NCBI GenBank assembly: GCA_947259715.1
Contig: CAMYNR010000203.1
Coordinates: 1-43,401, forward strand
Origin: an uncultured Desulfuromonadales bacterium
Lineage (GTDB): Bacteria; Desulfobacterota; Desulfuromonadia; Desulfuromonadales; Geopsychrobacteraceae
Reading direction: 5' to 3'
DNA length: 43,401 bases
Under the pieces are notes generated by a model. The model was not told the origin of the DNA and ran no database searches. It saw nothing but the letters and a program-made list of their open reading frames with translations. Shown here piece by piece: positions 27,398 through 34,838 of this stretch (positions are counted from its first letter, which is position 1; each line of letters begins with the position of its first letter). The position numbers and the translations under genes were made by a program.

Positions 27398-28696
27398 ATG
27401 CACAAATACGAAACCAGAACCGTTGCTCCGGCCGCCAGCTTGCGTGGCGAGATTCTTGTCCCTGGTGATAAATCAATTTCACACCGGGCGATCATGTTCG
27501 CTTCTTTGGCCAAAGGAGAAAGCCGGGTGCGAGGCCTGTTGCGCGGCGAGGATTGCCTTTCGACCCTGAAGGCGTTTCAGGCGATGGGGGTTGAGGTGGT
27601 CGAAAAAGGGGAGGAAGAGTTGATTATCCAGGGGCGGGGGCTGGATGGTCTGCAGGAGCCGGACGATGTTGTCGATTGCGGCAACTCGGGAACCACCATG
27701 CGCTTGATGACCGGCATCCTGGCAGCGCAACCATTCTTTTCCGTGCTTACTGGAGATCAATATCTGCGCAAGCGGCCGATGGGGCGGGTGATCGATCCGC
27801 TCGGCCAGATGGGGGCGAAGATTCTTGGCCGCGCTGGGCATAAAAAAGCGCCGCTGGCGATTGCCGGGGGAAACCTGCGGCCGACCGAATATTCTTCACC
27901 GGTGGCCAGTGCTCAGGTGAAGTCCGCACTGCTCCTCGCCGGAATGCAGATCGAGGGAACAACCACGGTTTACGAGCCGCACCTGTCGCGCGATCACAGC
28001 GAGCGGATGCTGCGCTACTTTGGCGCTGAGGTAGACTCTTTTCCTGGTGGTGCGCGGGTGACCGGTCCGGTCAGCCTGTCAGGGCGTGAGGTTGTGGTGC
28101 CGGGAGATATCTCTTCGGCGGCATTCTTCCTGGTGGCCGGCTTGATCGTTCCAGCATCAGAATTGCTGCTGAAGAACGTCGGGGTGAATCCAACCCGCAG
28201 CGGGATTATCGATATCCTGCAGAAGATGGGAGGCTCGATTGAACTGCTCAACCAGCGTGAATTGAGCGGAGAGCCGGTCGCCGACCTGCTGGTCAGATCA
28301 AGCCAGCTGAAAGGGATTGAGATTGGTGGCGACCTGGTGCCACGCGCCATCGATGAATTCCCCGTGGTCAGTGTCGCGGCGGCTTTTGCCGAAGGAGTGA
28401 CCACCATCAGCGATGCAGCAGAACTGAAGGTCAAGGAGACCGATCGAATTGCCGCCATGTGTGCTGCACTTGGTCAGCTTGGGGCGCAAGTTGAGCCTCT
28501 GGATGATGGCATGCGAATCACCGGGGGGCAGGGTCTGCAAGCTGGAACTGTCAATTCCTGTGGCGATCATCGCATCGCCATGAGTATGGCGGTTGCGGGG
28601 CTCGGTGCGGCAGGGGAGGTGCATATTGAAGATACTGGCTGCACTGCGACCTCCTTTCCAAATTTCTGGGAGCTTCTTGCCAGAATTCAGGCTTGA
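27398..28696 (+). CDS. aroA: 3-phosphoshikimate 1-carboxyvinyltransferase (EPSP synthase, AroA)
   Basis: 432 residues. Joins phosphoenolpyruvate to shikimate 3-phosphate, the step blocked by glyphosate. Motifs: GDKSISHRAIMFASLAKGES at the N-terminus (catalytic Lys), DVVDCGNSGTTMRLM, QYLRKRPMGRVIDPL, VPGDISSAAFFLVAGL and the C-terminal KVKETDRIAAM then DHRIAMSMAVAGL. The glycine-rich NSGTTMR differs from the E. coli NAGTAMR and fits the class found in Gram-positives and some others; whether it lowers glyphosate binding cannot be judged. Typical order tyrA-aroA-cmk. Confidence 0.97.
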   Translation: MHKYETRTVAPAASLRGEILVPGDKSISHRAIMFASLAKGESRVRGLLRGEDCLSTLKAFQAMGVEVVEKGEEELIIQGRGLDGLQEPDDVVDCGNSGTTMRLMTGILAAQPFFSVLTGDQYLRKRPMGRVIDPLGQMGAKILGRAGHKKAPLAIAGGNLRPTEYSSPVASAQVKSALLLAGMQIEGTTTVYEPHLSRDHSERMLRYFGAEVDSFPGGARVTGPVSLSGREVVVPGDISSAAFFLVAGLIVPASELLLKNVGVNPTRSGIIDILQKMGGSIELLNQRELSGEPVADLLVRSSQLKGIEIGGDLVPRAIDEFPVVSVAAAFAEGVTTISDAAELKVKETDRIAAMCAALGQLGAQVEPLDDGMRITGGQGLQAGTVNSCGDHRIAMSMAVAGLGAAGEVHIEDTGCTATSFPNFWELLARIQA

Positions 28697-28722
28697 TTTT
28701 CAACCGGTCGCATCTGTTATAG
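28693..28722 (+). promoter_or_regulatory. Possible sigma-70 promoter for cmk
   Basis: TTGATT (28693-28698, overlapping the aroA stop) is 18 bp from TTATAG (28717-28722). The match is moderate. It would allow a transcript starting just before the 28744 hairpin. Confidence 0.3.
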
Positions 28723-28743
28723 TTAAAAAATCATTGGACATTT

Positions 28744-28777
28744 ACCGGCATCCGGCCAAGCGGCGGATGCCGGTTTT
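28744..28777 (+). terminator. Hairpin with T-run between aroA and cmk (terminator or attenuator)
   Basis: ACCGGCATCCG (28744-28754) pairs perfectly with CGGATGCCGGT (28764-28774) around a 9-nt loop, then TTTTAA. It lies 26 bp before the cmk start, so any read-through would control cmk. Confidence 0.6.
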
Positions 28778-28802
28778 AACGTGAGGAAAAGGAAAGATTC
28801 TC

Positions 28803-29489
28803 TTGCCAAAACAGTTAATTGTTGCCATCGACGGGCCCTCTGGGGCCGGCAAAAGTACATTGAGCAAAGCGCTGGCGCAAAGAACCGGCTATACCAACAT
28901 CGACACCGGAGCCATGTACCGCTCGGTGGCTCTGCTGGCCAGTCGTCGGCAGATCGATCCGGCCAACGAAGCGGCCTTAGGCAGTCTGTGCGAAGACCTC
29001 GCCATCGATTTTATTCGCGAGGGCGATCGTGAGCGGGTGATCGTCAATGGGGAAGATGTTTCTGATGCGATCCGCACGCCAGAAGTCAGTCTGCTGACCT
29101 CCCGGGTGGCCGCCTGCCCGGCGGTGCGCGAGGCAATGGTGGACCTGCAGAGAAAAATGGGGGAAGCTGGCGGCGTCGTTCTGGAAGGGCGGGATATCGG
29201 AACTGTGGTGTTTCCCCAGGCGCAGGTGAAATTCTTTCTTTCTGCGACGGCCGAAGAACGAGGGCGCAGACGCTACGAAGAGCTGCGCGCCAAAGGGCTG
29301 GATGTTGATCTGCAGCAGACCATCGCTGAGGTCGAGGCGCGCGATGCAGCTGACAGTGCGCGAGAGCATGCGCCGCTGAAGCAGGCGGCCGATGCCGTCG
29401 TTATCGATTCGACCCGAATGTCGATCGATGCCGTCCTGGAGGAGATGGTGCGGATCATCGCCCGCAGGCGAGAAGAGGTGATGGAGTAA
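28803..29489 (+). CDS. cmk: Cytidylate kinase (Cmk)
   Basis: 228 residues; phosphorylates CMP and dCMP using ATP. P-loop DGPSGAGKST at 10-19, then NIDTGAMYRSVAL for NMP binding, RTPEVSLLTSRVAA, and VVLEGRDIGTVVFPQAQVKFF, the family signature. The lid region has ERGRRRYEELRAKG. The start is TTG at 28803, supported by AAGGAAAG upstream and by the family N-terminus. It lies 4 bp before ispH, so the genes are coupled. Confidence 0.96.
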   Translation: MPKQLIVAIDGPSGAGKSTLSKALAQRTGYTNIDTGAMYRSVALLASRRQIDPANEAALGSLCEDLAIDFIREGDRERVIVNGEDVSDAIRTPEVSLLTSRVAACPAVREAMVDLQRKMGEAGGVVLEGRDIGTVVFPQAQVKFFLSATAEERGRRRYEELRAKGLDVDLQQTIAEVEARDAADSAREHAPLKQAADAVVIDSTRMSIDAVLEEMVRIIARRREEVME

Positions 29490-29493
29490 GGAT

Positions 29494-30336
29494 ATGGAAA
29501 TTGTTCTGGCCAAGAGCGCCGGATTCTGTTTCGGGGTCAAGCGGGCGACCCAGATGGCTTTCGATGCCTCGCAGCAGCATCAACAGATCCACTCCCTGGG
29601 GCCGTTGATCCATTCGCCGCAGGTGGTGGAAAAGCTCGAACAGGAAGGGGTAAAGGTCTGTCATCAGGTTGCCGAGATCCCTGGCGGCGCAGTGGTCATC
29701 CGCTCCCATGGGGTGACTGCCGAAGAGATTGCGGATATCGAAGAAAAACAGCTCGATGTCGTCGATGCAACCTGTCCTTTTGTCAAAAAAGCTCAGAATT
29801 ATGCCGCCCAGTTGAGTGCTGAGGGCTATCTGCTGGTGCTGGTCGGAGAGGCTGATCATCCGGAAGTCGAAGGCATCTATTCCTACGCCCAAGGCGAGGC
29901 GATCGTCGTCGCCACTGCCGCAGAAGCCAGGGCCTTGCCGAACTGCAGGAAAATCGGCGTGGTCGCCCAGACCACGCAATCGCTGGAAAATTTCAGTGAG
30001 ATTGTCCGTATCTGTCTGGCCAAAGCAAAAGAACTGCGCGTTTACAATACTATATGTGATGCAACGACGGTGCGTCAGAATGAGGCGCGTAAGATTGCTG
30101 CAGAGGTCGACCTGATGCTGGTCATCGGCGGCTACAACAGCGCCAATACCAGCCGTCTTGCTTCGCTCTGTCAGGAACAACAGCCCCAGACCAGGCATAT
30201 TGAAACGGCAGATCAGCTTAATGCTGAATGGTTTTCAGATGTTGAACGGGTCGGGGTGACCGCGGGGGCATCGACGCCGCGCTGGATCATCGAAGCTGTG
30301 GTTGAGCAGCTTGTGCTGTTGGGGAAAAGCGGCTGA
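29494..30336 (+). CDS. ispH: 4-hydroxy-3-methylbut-2-enyl diphosphate reductase (IspH/LytB)
   Basis: 280 residues. Last step of the MEP isoprenoid pathway: reduces HMBPP to IPP and DMAPP with an iron-sulphur cluster. The three cluster cysteines are in place: Cys12 in SAGFCFGVKRA, Cys94 in DATCPFVKKA and Cys188 in YNTICDATTVRQ. The histidine motifs SLGPLIHSPQVV, RSHGV and DHPEVEG are also present, as are GGYNSANTSRL and the C-terminal GVTAGASTPRWIIE. In many relatives ispH precedes or is fused to rpsA; here it lies 155 bp upstream of rpsA. Confidence 0.98.
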   Translation: MEIVLAKSAGFCFGVKRATQMAFDASQQHQQIHSLGPLIHSPQVVEKLEQEGVKVCHQVAEIPGGAVVIRSHGVTAEEIADIEEKQLDVVDATCPFVKKAQNYAAQLSAEGYLLVLVGEADHPEVEGIYSYAQGEAIVVATAAEARALPNCRKIGVVAQTTQSLENFSEIVRICLAKAKELRVYNTICDATTVRQNEARKIAAEVDLMLVIGGYNSANTSRLASLCQEQQPQTRHIETADQLNAEWFSDVERVGVTAGASTPRWIIEAVVEQLVLLGKSG

Positions 30337-30397
30337 AGCTTTATGAGAGGGGGGCCGATCTTCTCATTGGCAGAATAACTGCTTGAAAAATATTGGT

Positions 30398-30426
30398 TTG
30401 TTTTTTATGGGGGGCTGTGTTATCTT
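30398..30426 (+). promoter_or_regulatory. Possible sigma-70 promoter for rpsA
   Basis: TTGTTT (30398-30403) and TATCTT (30421-30426) are spaced 17 bp apart (TTATCT at 30420 gives 16) within the 155-bp leader of rpsA. A highly expressed gene such as rpsA would be expected to have its own promoter here. The match is only fair. Confidence 0.35.
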
Positions 30427-30491
30427 CCGCAGTCTCAAAATGAGTCCGCCGTCGAGAGGCGTCGGGAAATTCGCAAGGGGGTCAACACCCA

Positions 30492-32106
30492 ATGGTAGAA
30501 GAAAAAGAAATGCAAGACGAGAACGAAATGGACGAGCTGGACGAAATGGATGGCGAGTTCGAAGAAAGCTTTGAAGAGCTGCTCAAGGATTATGAGCAGG
30601 GTGGCTTCGAGCTGAAGCGCAACGATGTGGTTGAAGGCACAATTGTTCAGGTTAATCCTGATTCGGTTGTGGTCGATGTCGGCTACAAGTCGGAAGGGGT
30701 CATTCCTCTTCGTGAGTTTGCTGACGAGAATGGCGAGATCAACGTCAATGTTGGTGACGTTTATGACGTGCTGTTCGGTGGTGGTGAGAGCGACAGTGGC
30801 CTGATCGTCCTCTCCAAGGAGAAGGCTGATCGTCAGAAGATCTGGAATTCTCTGGAAGAAGGCGCAGTCGTTGAAGGTCGAATCGTCAGCCGCATCAAAG
30901 GCGGTTTGTCGGTCGATATCGGCGTCAATGCCTTCCTGCCCGGTTCTCAGGTTGACCTGCGCCCGGTCCGCAACCTGGACAAGGTGATTGGTGAAACCTT
31001 CGAGTTCAAGATCATCAAGCTGAACAAGCGTCGTGGAAATATGTGCATTTATCGACCTTGGTGGGATCGATGGTCTGCTGCACATCACCGATATGTCCTG
31101 GGGCCGCGTCAAGCATCCCTCCGACATTCTGGCAGTTGGCGACAAGATCAATGTCAAGGTTCTCAAGTTTGACAAAGAGAAGGAGCGAGTCTCCCTCGGC
31201 CTCAAGCAGATCACTCCCGATCCATGGCTCAACGTGGTCGAAAAGTATCCGGTCGAAGCCAAGGTCACCGGTAAGGTGGTCAGCCTGACCGATTATGGCG
31301 CATTCATCGAGCTGGAAGAGGGCGTTGAAGGTCTGATCCACGTTTCGGAAATGAGCTGGACCAAGCGCGTCAAGCACCCGAACAAGGTTCTCTCCATCGG
31401 TGATGAAGTTGAGTCTGTCGTTCTGGCGCTGGATACCGATAACCGCCGCATCTCCCTCGGTCTCAAGCAGGTTGAACCGAATCCCTGGGATGTTATTGGC
31501 GAGAAGTTCCCGATCGGGACCATCATCGAAGGTCAGGTCAAGAACATTACCGATTTCGGTATTTTCGTGGGTGTCGACGAGGGGATCGATGGTCTGGTCC
31601 ACATCTCCGATCTCAGCTGGACCAAGCGGATCAAGCATCCGTCCGAAGCCTTCAAAAAGGGCGACGTCGTCAAAGCGGTCGTACTCAACATCGATCGTGA
31701 AAATGAGCGTTTCTCCCTGGGCCTGAAGCAGCTGGCCTCCGATCCTTGGGATACGGTTCCGACCCGGTATGCTCCGGGCACCATCGTTAAAGGCCAGGTC
31801 ACCTCAGTGACCGATTTCGGCATTTTCCTCGAGCTGGAAGAAGGCATCGAAGGTCTGGTGCATGTTTCTGAGCTGAGCAAGGAAAAGATCGAATCGCCGA
31901 AAGAATTCGCCAATGTCGGCGATGACCTTGAAGCTGCCGTTCTGCAGGTGGACACCGTAGATCGCAAGATTGCCCTGTCGATCAAGAACATCGACGTGCA
32001 AAAAGAAAAAGCTGAAGTCGATGAGTTCCTCGGTGCTCAGAAGAGTGCGACCTCGAACCTTGGTGACCTGTTGCAGGGTGCCATGGGGCGTAAGTCGGAC
32101 GACTGA
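30492..32106 (+). pseudogene. rpsA: 30S ribosomal protein S1 gene, interrupted by an out-of-frame deletion
   Basis: S1 binds mRNA on the 30S subunit and helps initiation. The 5' part (30492 to about 31036) encodes an acidic N-terminus and S1 domains 1-2, ending FKIIKLNKRRGN. The 3' part, in another frame (from about 31038 to 32106), resumes at AFIDLGGIDGLLHITDMSW and carries the rest of domain 3 and domains 4-6, each with the (L/I)TD(Y/F)GxF...H(V/I)S pattern. In intact S1 proteins about 41 residues lie between these points (roughly VVVSRR... to NLTDYG). Here only six bases remain, so about 116-119 bases are missing and the frame is shifted. Without the lesion the protein would be near 580 residues, normal for six-domain S1. 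As S1 is usually essential, an assembly or sequencing error, or a second copy, is likely. Confidence 0.9.
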
Positions 32107-32124
32107 TTCCAGGAAAGAACCCTC

Positions 32125-32160
32125 AGGGACTCCGGGTACCGCCCGGGGTCCCTTTTTTTT
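32125..32160 (+). terminator. Rho-independent terminator of rpsA
   Basis: AGGGACTCCGGG (32125-32136) pairs with CCCGGGGTCCCT (32142-32153), with one T-G wobble, then eight T to 32160. It starts 18 bp after the rpsA stop and ends 11 bp before sppA. Confidence 0.9.
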
Positions 32161-32171
32161 CGCCGAGACCG

Positions 32172-33062
32172 ATGAAAAAACGTCCCTTTCTGATGGCATC
32201 ATTGACCATCGCCGCCATTTTTGTTTTTTTTCTGTTGGTGGTTATCACCGCCGGGCTGTTCCGGAGCCATCGGATGGTTGTTCCGGTCGGCGCCAAACTT
32301 GGGGTTATCCAGGTTCAGGGAACGATCGCCGATTCCGAGGTGCTGACCGAGCAGATCGACGATTTTCGCCAGAATGGCGCAGTTAAGGCGGTGGTTTTAC
32401 GCATAGATTCGCCAGGCGGCGGCGTTGGTCCCTCACAGGAGGTGCATGCTGAGTTGAAGCGGCTGGCGGCGGAAAAACCGCTGGTGGTCTCGATGGGCTC
32501 GGTGGCCGCCTCCGGCGGCTATTACATAGCCGTGGCCGGGGAGCAGATTTTTGCCAACCCTGGCACCATCACCGGCAGCATCGGTGTGATTATGTCTTTT
32601 CCTGACTATCAGGAGTTGATGGGAAAGATCGGGGTCAAAAATCAGGTCGTCAAGAGTGGCCGGTTCAAGGATATCGGTTCGCCGACCCGCGAACTTTCAG
32701 CGGCTGACCGGGAATTATTGCAAACGATGATCGATGATGTGCATGAGCAGTTTGTCACGGCCATCAGCGAAGGGCGTGATATTCCGGTTGAGCAGCTGCG
32801 GCCCTTGGTCGATGGGCGGATTCTGACCGGCCAGCAGGCTTTGGAGGCTGGGCTGGTCGATCAGCTTGGCACTCTGCGTGATGCGATAAGGCATGCGGCG
32901 AAAATAGCCGGTCTGGGTGAGGATCCTGACCTGGTCTATCCCGATCAGGAAAAGCAGGACCTGTTGGAACGTTTACTTCAAGGAGCGCTCAGTCGGTACG
33001 TCGGGCTCGAGTTGCCTCCTCAACTGACCTTTGGCCCGCAGTATCTGTGGGACGGTTATTGA
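32172..33062 (+). CDS. sppA: Signal peptide peptidase SppA (36 kDa type)
   Basis: 296 residues, inner membrane, degrades cleaved signal peptides. A single N-terminal helix (about 10-30) anchors it. The ClpP-like S49 fold starts at LGVIQVQGTI. RIDSPGGGVGPSQEV is a family marker, GSVAASGGYYIAVA contains the catalytic serine, and KSGRFKDIGSPTREL contains the general-base lysine. The length matches the short form with one protease domain, unlike the tandem E. coli enzyme. The start ATG at 32172 immediately follows the rpsA terminator; upstream is TCGCCGAGACCG, a weak ribosome site. Confidence 0.95.
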   Translation: MKKRPFLMASLTIAAIFVFFLLVVITAGLFRSHRMVVPVGAKLGVIQVQGTIADSEVLTEQIDDFRQNGAVKAVVLRIDSPGGGVGPSQEVHAELKRLAAEKPLVVSMGSVAASGGYYIAVAGEQIFANPGTITGSIGVIMSFPDYQELMGKIGVKNQVVKSGRFKDIGSPTRELSAADRELLQTMIDDVHEQFVTAISEGRDIPVEQLRPLVDGRILTGQQALEAGLVDQLGTLRDAIRHAAKIAGLGEDPDLVYPDQEKQDLLERLLQGALSRYVGLELPPQLTFGPQYLWDGY

Positions 33063-33065
33063 TTC

Positions 33066-33092
33066 TGACAGCAATTGAGCTGTCACCTTTTT
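33066..33092 (+). terminator. Weak hairpin-T-run between sppA and ihfB
   Basis: TGACAGC (33066-33072) and GCTGTCA (33079-33085) form a 7-bp stem with a 6-nt loop, followed by CCTTTTTT. It could be a partial terminator of sppA ahead of ihfB. Confidence 0.5.
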
Positions 33093-33111
33093 TGCTGACA
33101 GGAAGGTAGTG

Positions 33112-33390
33112 ATGACTAAAAGCGAATTGATTGAGAGACTGTCTGACGAGCACGATCTCCTGAATAAAAAAGATGCTGAATCGATTGTAAATCTGATTTT
33201 TGGCGGGATTGGTGATGCGCTTGCCAGTGGCGATCGGGTGGAAATTCGTGGTTTCGGTTCGTTTTCAGTTCGCGAACGTGAAGCTCGTGAAGCCAGAAAT
33301 CCGAAAAGCGGCGAATTGGTGAAGATCCCTTCACGGAAGACGCCGTTTTTTAAAACGGGCAAGGAGCTTCGTGAGCGGGTGGATGCTTAA
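33112..33390 (+). CDS. ihfB: Integration host factor beta-type DNA-binding protein
   Basis: 92 residues from ATG 33112, five bases after GGAAGG; a GTG one codon earlier is too close to that site. HU/IHF fold: MTKSELIERLSDE, IVNLIFGGIGDALASGDRVEIRGFGSFSVRERE, then the arm RNPKSGELVKIPSRKTPFFKTGKELRERV, given here in outline. The ARNPKSGE arm with its proline intercalates and bends DNA. RGFGSFSVREREARxARNP is characteristic of the beta subunit IhfB. The alpha subunit gene is not in the window. The order rpsA-(sppA)-ihfB resembles rpsA-ihfB in E. coli. Confidence 0.93.
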   Translation: MTKSELIERLSDEHDLLNKKDAESIVNLIFGGIGDALASGDRVEIRGFGSFSVREREAREARNPKSGELVKIPSRKTPFFKTGKELRERVDA

Positions 33391-33407
33391 AGGCTTTCGC
33401 AGGATAG

Positions 33408-33441
33408 AAAAAAGCCCCGGAAAAATTTCCGGGGCTTTTTT
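33408..33441. terminator. Bidirectional terminator for ihfB and the 6S/sRNA transcript
   Basis: GCCCCGGAAA (33414-33423) and TTTCCGGGGC (33426-33435) form a perfect 10-bp stem flanked by six A on the left and six T on the right. It ends ihfB on the plus strand. On the minus strand the left A-run becomes the T-run that would end the RNA coming from 33790. Confidence 0.92.
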
Positions 33442-33447
33442 ATGGCT

Positions 33448-33596
33448 TCGACAATTGGCGATCGACTTGGTCAGCAAAAACCTCCAGCGTCCTACTCAAG
33501 ATCTCCGGGACGATCAGTGCTGATCAGTCGCGCGAGAAAGATTTCGGTTACCGGATAGCATGGCTCCTGTTGCGAAAAGCCGACGCCAATTGTCAA
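33448..33596 (-). ncRNA. Candidate structured small RNA downstream of 6S RNA
   Basis: On the minus strand TTGACAATTGGCG (from 33596) pairs with CGCCAATTGTCGA (ending 33448), and TCGGC pairs with GTCGA next to it with one bulged base: about 18 bp closing a 149-nt segment. Inside, CAG/CTG, CCA/TGG and TCTC/GAGA steps lead to an apical stem GAUCA-GCAC-UGAUC flanked by GAC/GUC. The result is one long irregular rod, like 6S RNA in style. It lies between the 6S RNA and a terminator, on the same strand, with no open reading frame. I do not recognise a family. It may be a second 6S-like RNA, a separate sRNA or a 3' extension of the 6S precursor. Confidence 0.55.
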
Positions 33597-33598
33597 AA

Positions 33599-33790
33599 TG
33601 TCTCCGGGATGCCGAAAGGTGCTTTTGCCACTGACCTGATTTAAATCATGTCGACGGGAACAACTTCAGGCGTCCTGTTCCAAGACAGGCCTGCTCACCA
33701 TCGTTCCACGCAACGACAGGCCAACTGAACGTTGGTCAAGGCGCGAGCGCCATTTCAAACACCCCAGAAATCAAAGATCAATCTTTCTTT
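33599..33790 (-). ncRNA. ssrS: 6S RNA (ssrS), RNA polymerase inhibitor
   Basis: 6S RNA imitates open promoter DNA and binds sigma-70 RNA polymerase. On the minus strand the 5' part UUUCUGGGGUGUUUGAAAUGG (complement of about 33751-33771) pairs with the 3' part GGCAUCCCGGAGACA (33599-33613), given in outline. The same arrangement is in E. coli 6S (CUCUGAGAUGU with GGCAUCUCGGAGA). UGGUGAGCAGGCCUGU and GGACGCCUGAAG match the E. coli apical-side sequence UGGUGAGCAUGC and GAAGCCUUAA in position. An apical CUGU/ACAG hairpin closes the rod. The mature 5' end is between 33770 and 33790. Total length about 175-190 nt, the usual size. A promoter lies just upstream. No ygfA-like gene follows. Confidence 0.85.
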
Positions 33791-33796
33791 AAGTTG

Positions 33797-33824
33797 ATAG
33801 TAACAGCAATAGAAGTGCTGTCAA
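33797..33824 (-). promoter_or_regulatory. Sigma-70 promoter of the 6S RNA
   Basis: On the minus strand TTGACA (33824-33819), a perfect -35, is 16 bp from TACTAT (33802-33797). Transcription should start near 33790, which fits the 5' end of the 6S fold. Confidence 0.75.
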
Positions 33825-33883
33825 GTATAAAAATTAAATACTGTAAATGTTATATAGCATAAATTGAACATTTGCATGGTTAT

Positions 33884-34816
33884 ATGAATATGAAATGGTC
33901 GATTCTGAAAGATAATGTTCAGCCCGAAGCTGGAGGGCAGCGGCTTGACCTCTATTTGAGCCAGACCTTCCCGGATATCTCTCGAACCAAAGCCAAAAAG
34001 CTGATCGATCTTGGTGGCGTTCATCTGGATGGCCGTCGGGTGAGAAGCTGCTCAAAACCGGTCAGCAGAGGACAATCGGTCGAGGTTTATCTTGATCATC
34101 TGCCCCTTGATCCTTATCGATTGAAAGAGACCGAGATTATTTATCAGGATCCTTACCTGATTGTGATAAACAAACCGGCGGCGGTGGACACCCAGCCGAC
34201 CCATGCTCGCTTCAAGGGCACTCTCTTCGAGGCTTTGCTCCACCACCTGAAAGATCCATTCCGCCCTCAGCAGTCTCCCGAATTAGGTATGGTGCAACGC
34301 CTGGACCGGGGAACCAGCGGGTTGATGGTTTTTTCCACCCATAAAAAAGCCCATAAGGGGTTAACGGATATTTTTGTGGAGCATCAGGTCAAGAAGGAGT
34401 ATCTTGCCCTGGTTGCCGCTGCGCCGACTCCTGCAGCGGACCGGATAGAAAGCCTGCTGGCGCGCAACCGTAAGGAAAACAGGGTGAAAAGCGTGGCGCG
34501 CGGCGGCAAGCTGGCCATCACCCAGTATCGGACAGTAGATGCTTATCGAGATGGGGCGCTGGTTGCTGTCGAACTGCTGACCGGCCGGTCTCATCAGATC
34601 AGGGCCCATCTTTCGGAAAGGGGCTCCCCCCTCTTGGGGGATGAGCGCTATGGCGGGCCGGCCCAGGTCTTATCTCAGGCTATTGACCGGCCTTTATTGC
34701 ACGCTTCAAGCTTAGCCTTCAGTCATCCTGTGACCGGTAAAAAACTTCAATTCAACTTGCCTTTGCCAGATGATATGTTAGCAATTATCGAGCTGTTGAA
34801 ATCTGCTCCTCTCTAA
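33884..34816 (+). CDS. RluA-family RNA pseudouridine synthase
   Basis: 310 residues from the first ATG (33884); ATG 33890 and a TTG at 33872 are alternatives, and none has a clear ribosome site. Converts uridine to pseudouridine in rRNA or tRNA. An S4 domain at about 15-75 (GQRLDLYLSQTFPDISRTKAKK...) is followed by the synthase domain: VINKPAAVDTQP, MVQRLDRGTSGLMVFS with the catalytic aspartate, KKEYLALV, and ELLTGRSHQIRAHLSERGSPLLGDERYG, seen in outline. RluD or RluC type is most likely; the exact target base cannot be told. The usual HRLD reads QRLD here. Confidence 0.92.
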   Translation: MNMKWSILKDNVQPEAGGQRLDLYLSQTFPDISRTKAKKLIDLGGVHLDGRRVRSCSKPVSRGQSVEVYLDHLPLDPYRLKETEIIYQDPYLIVINKPAAVDTQPTHARFKGTLFEALLHHLKDPFRPQQSPELGMVQRLDRGTSGLMVFSTHKKAHKGLTDIFVEHQVKKEYLALVAAAPTPAADRIESLLARNRKENRVKSVARGGKLAITQYRTVDAYRDGALVAVELLTGRSHQIRAHLSERGSPLLGDERYGGPAQVLSQAIDRPLLHASSLAFSHPVTGKKLQFNLPLPDDMLAIIELLKSAPL

Positions 34817-34838
34817 ACCAAACTTAAAGGATAGTCTG

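Noticed and set aside
31033-32106. Separate gene for a small S1-like protein starting at GTG 31033
   Set aside because: The N-terminus begins in the middle of S1 domain 3 and no ribosome site is present; a broken rpsA explains it better.
30492-32106. Programmed frameshift in rpsA
   Set aside because: A frameshift alone would not remove about 40 residues of conserved sequence, and no slippery site is visible at the junction.
33872-33883. TTG 33872 as the start of the RluA-type gene
   Set aside because: No ribosome-binding site, and the S4 domain begins well after the ATG codons at 33884 and 33890.
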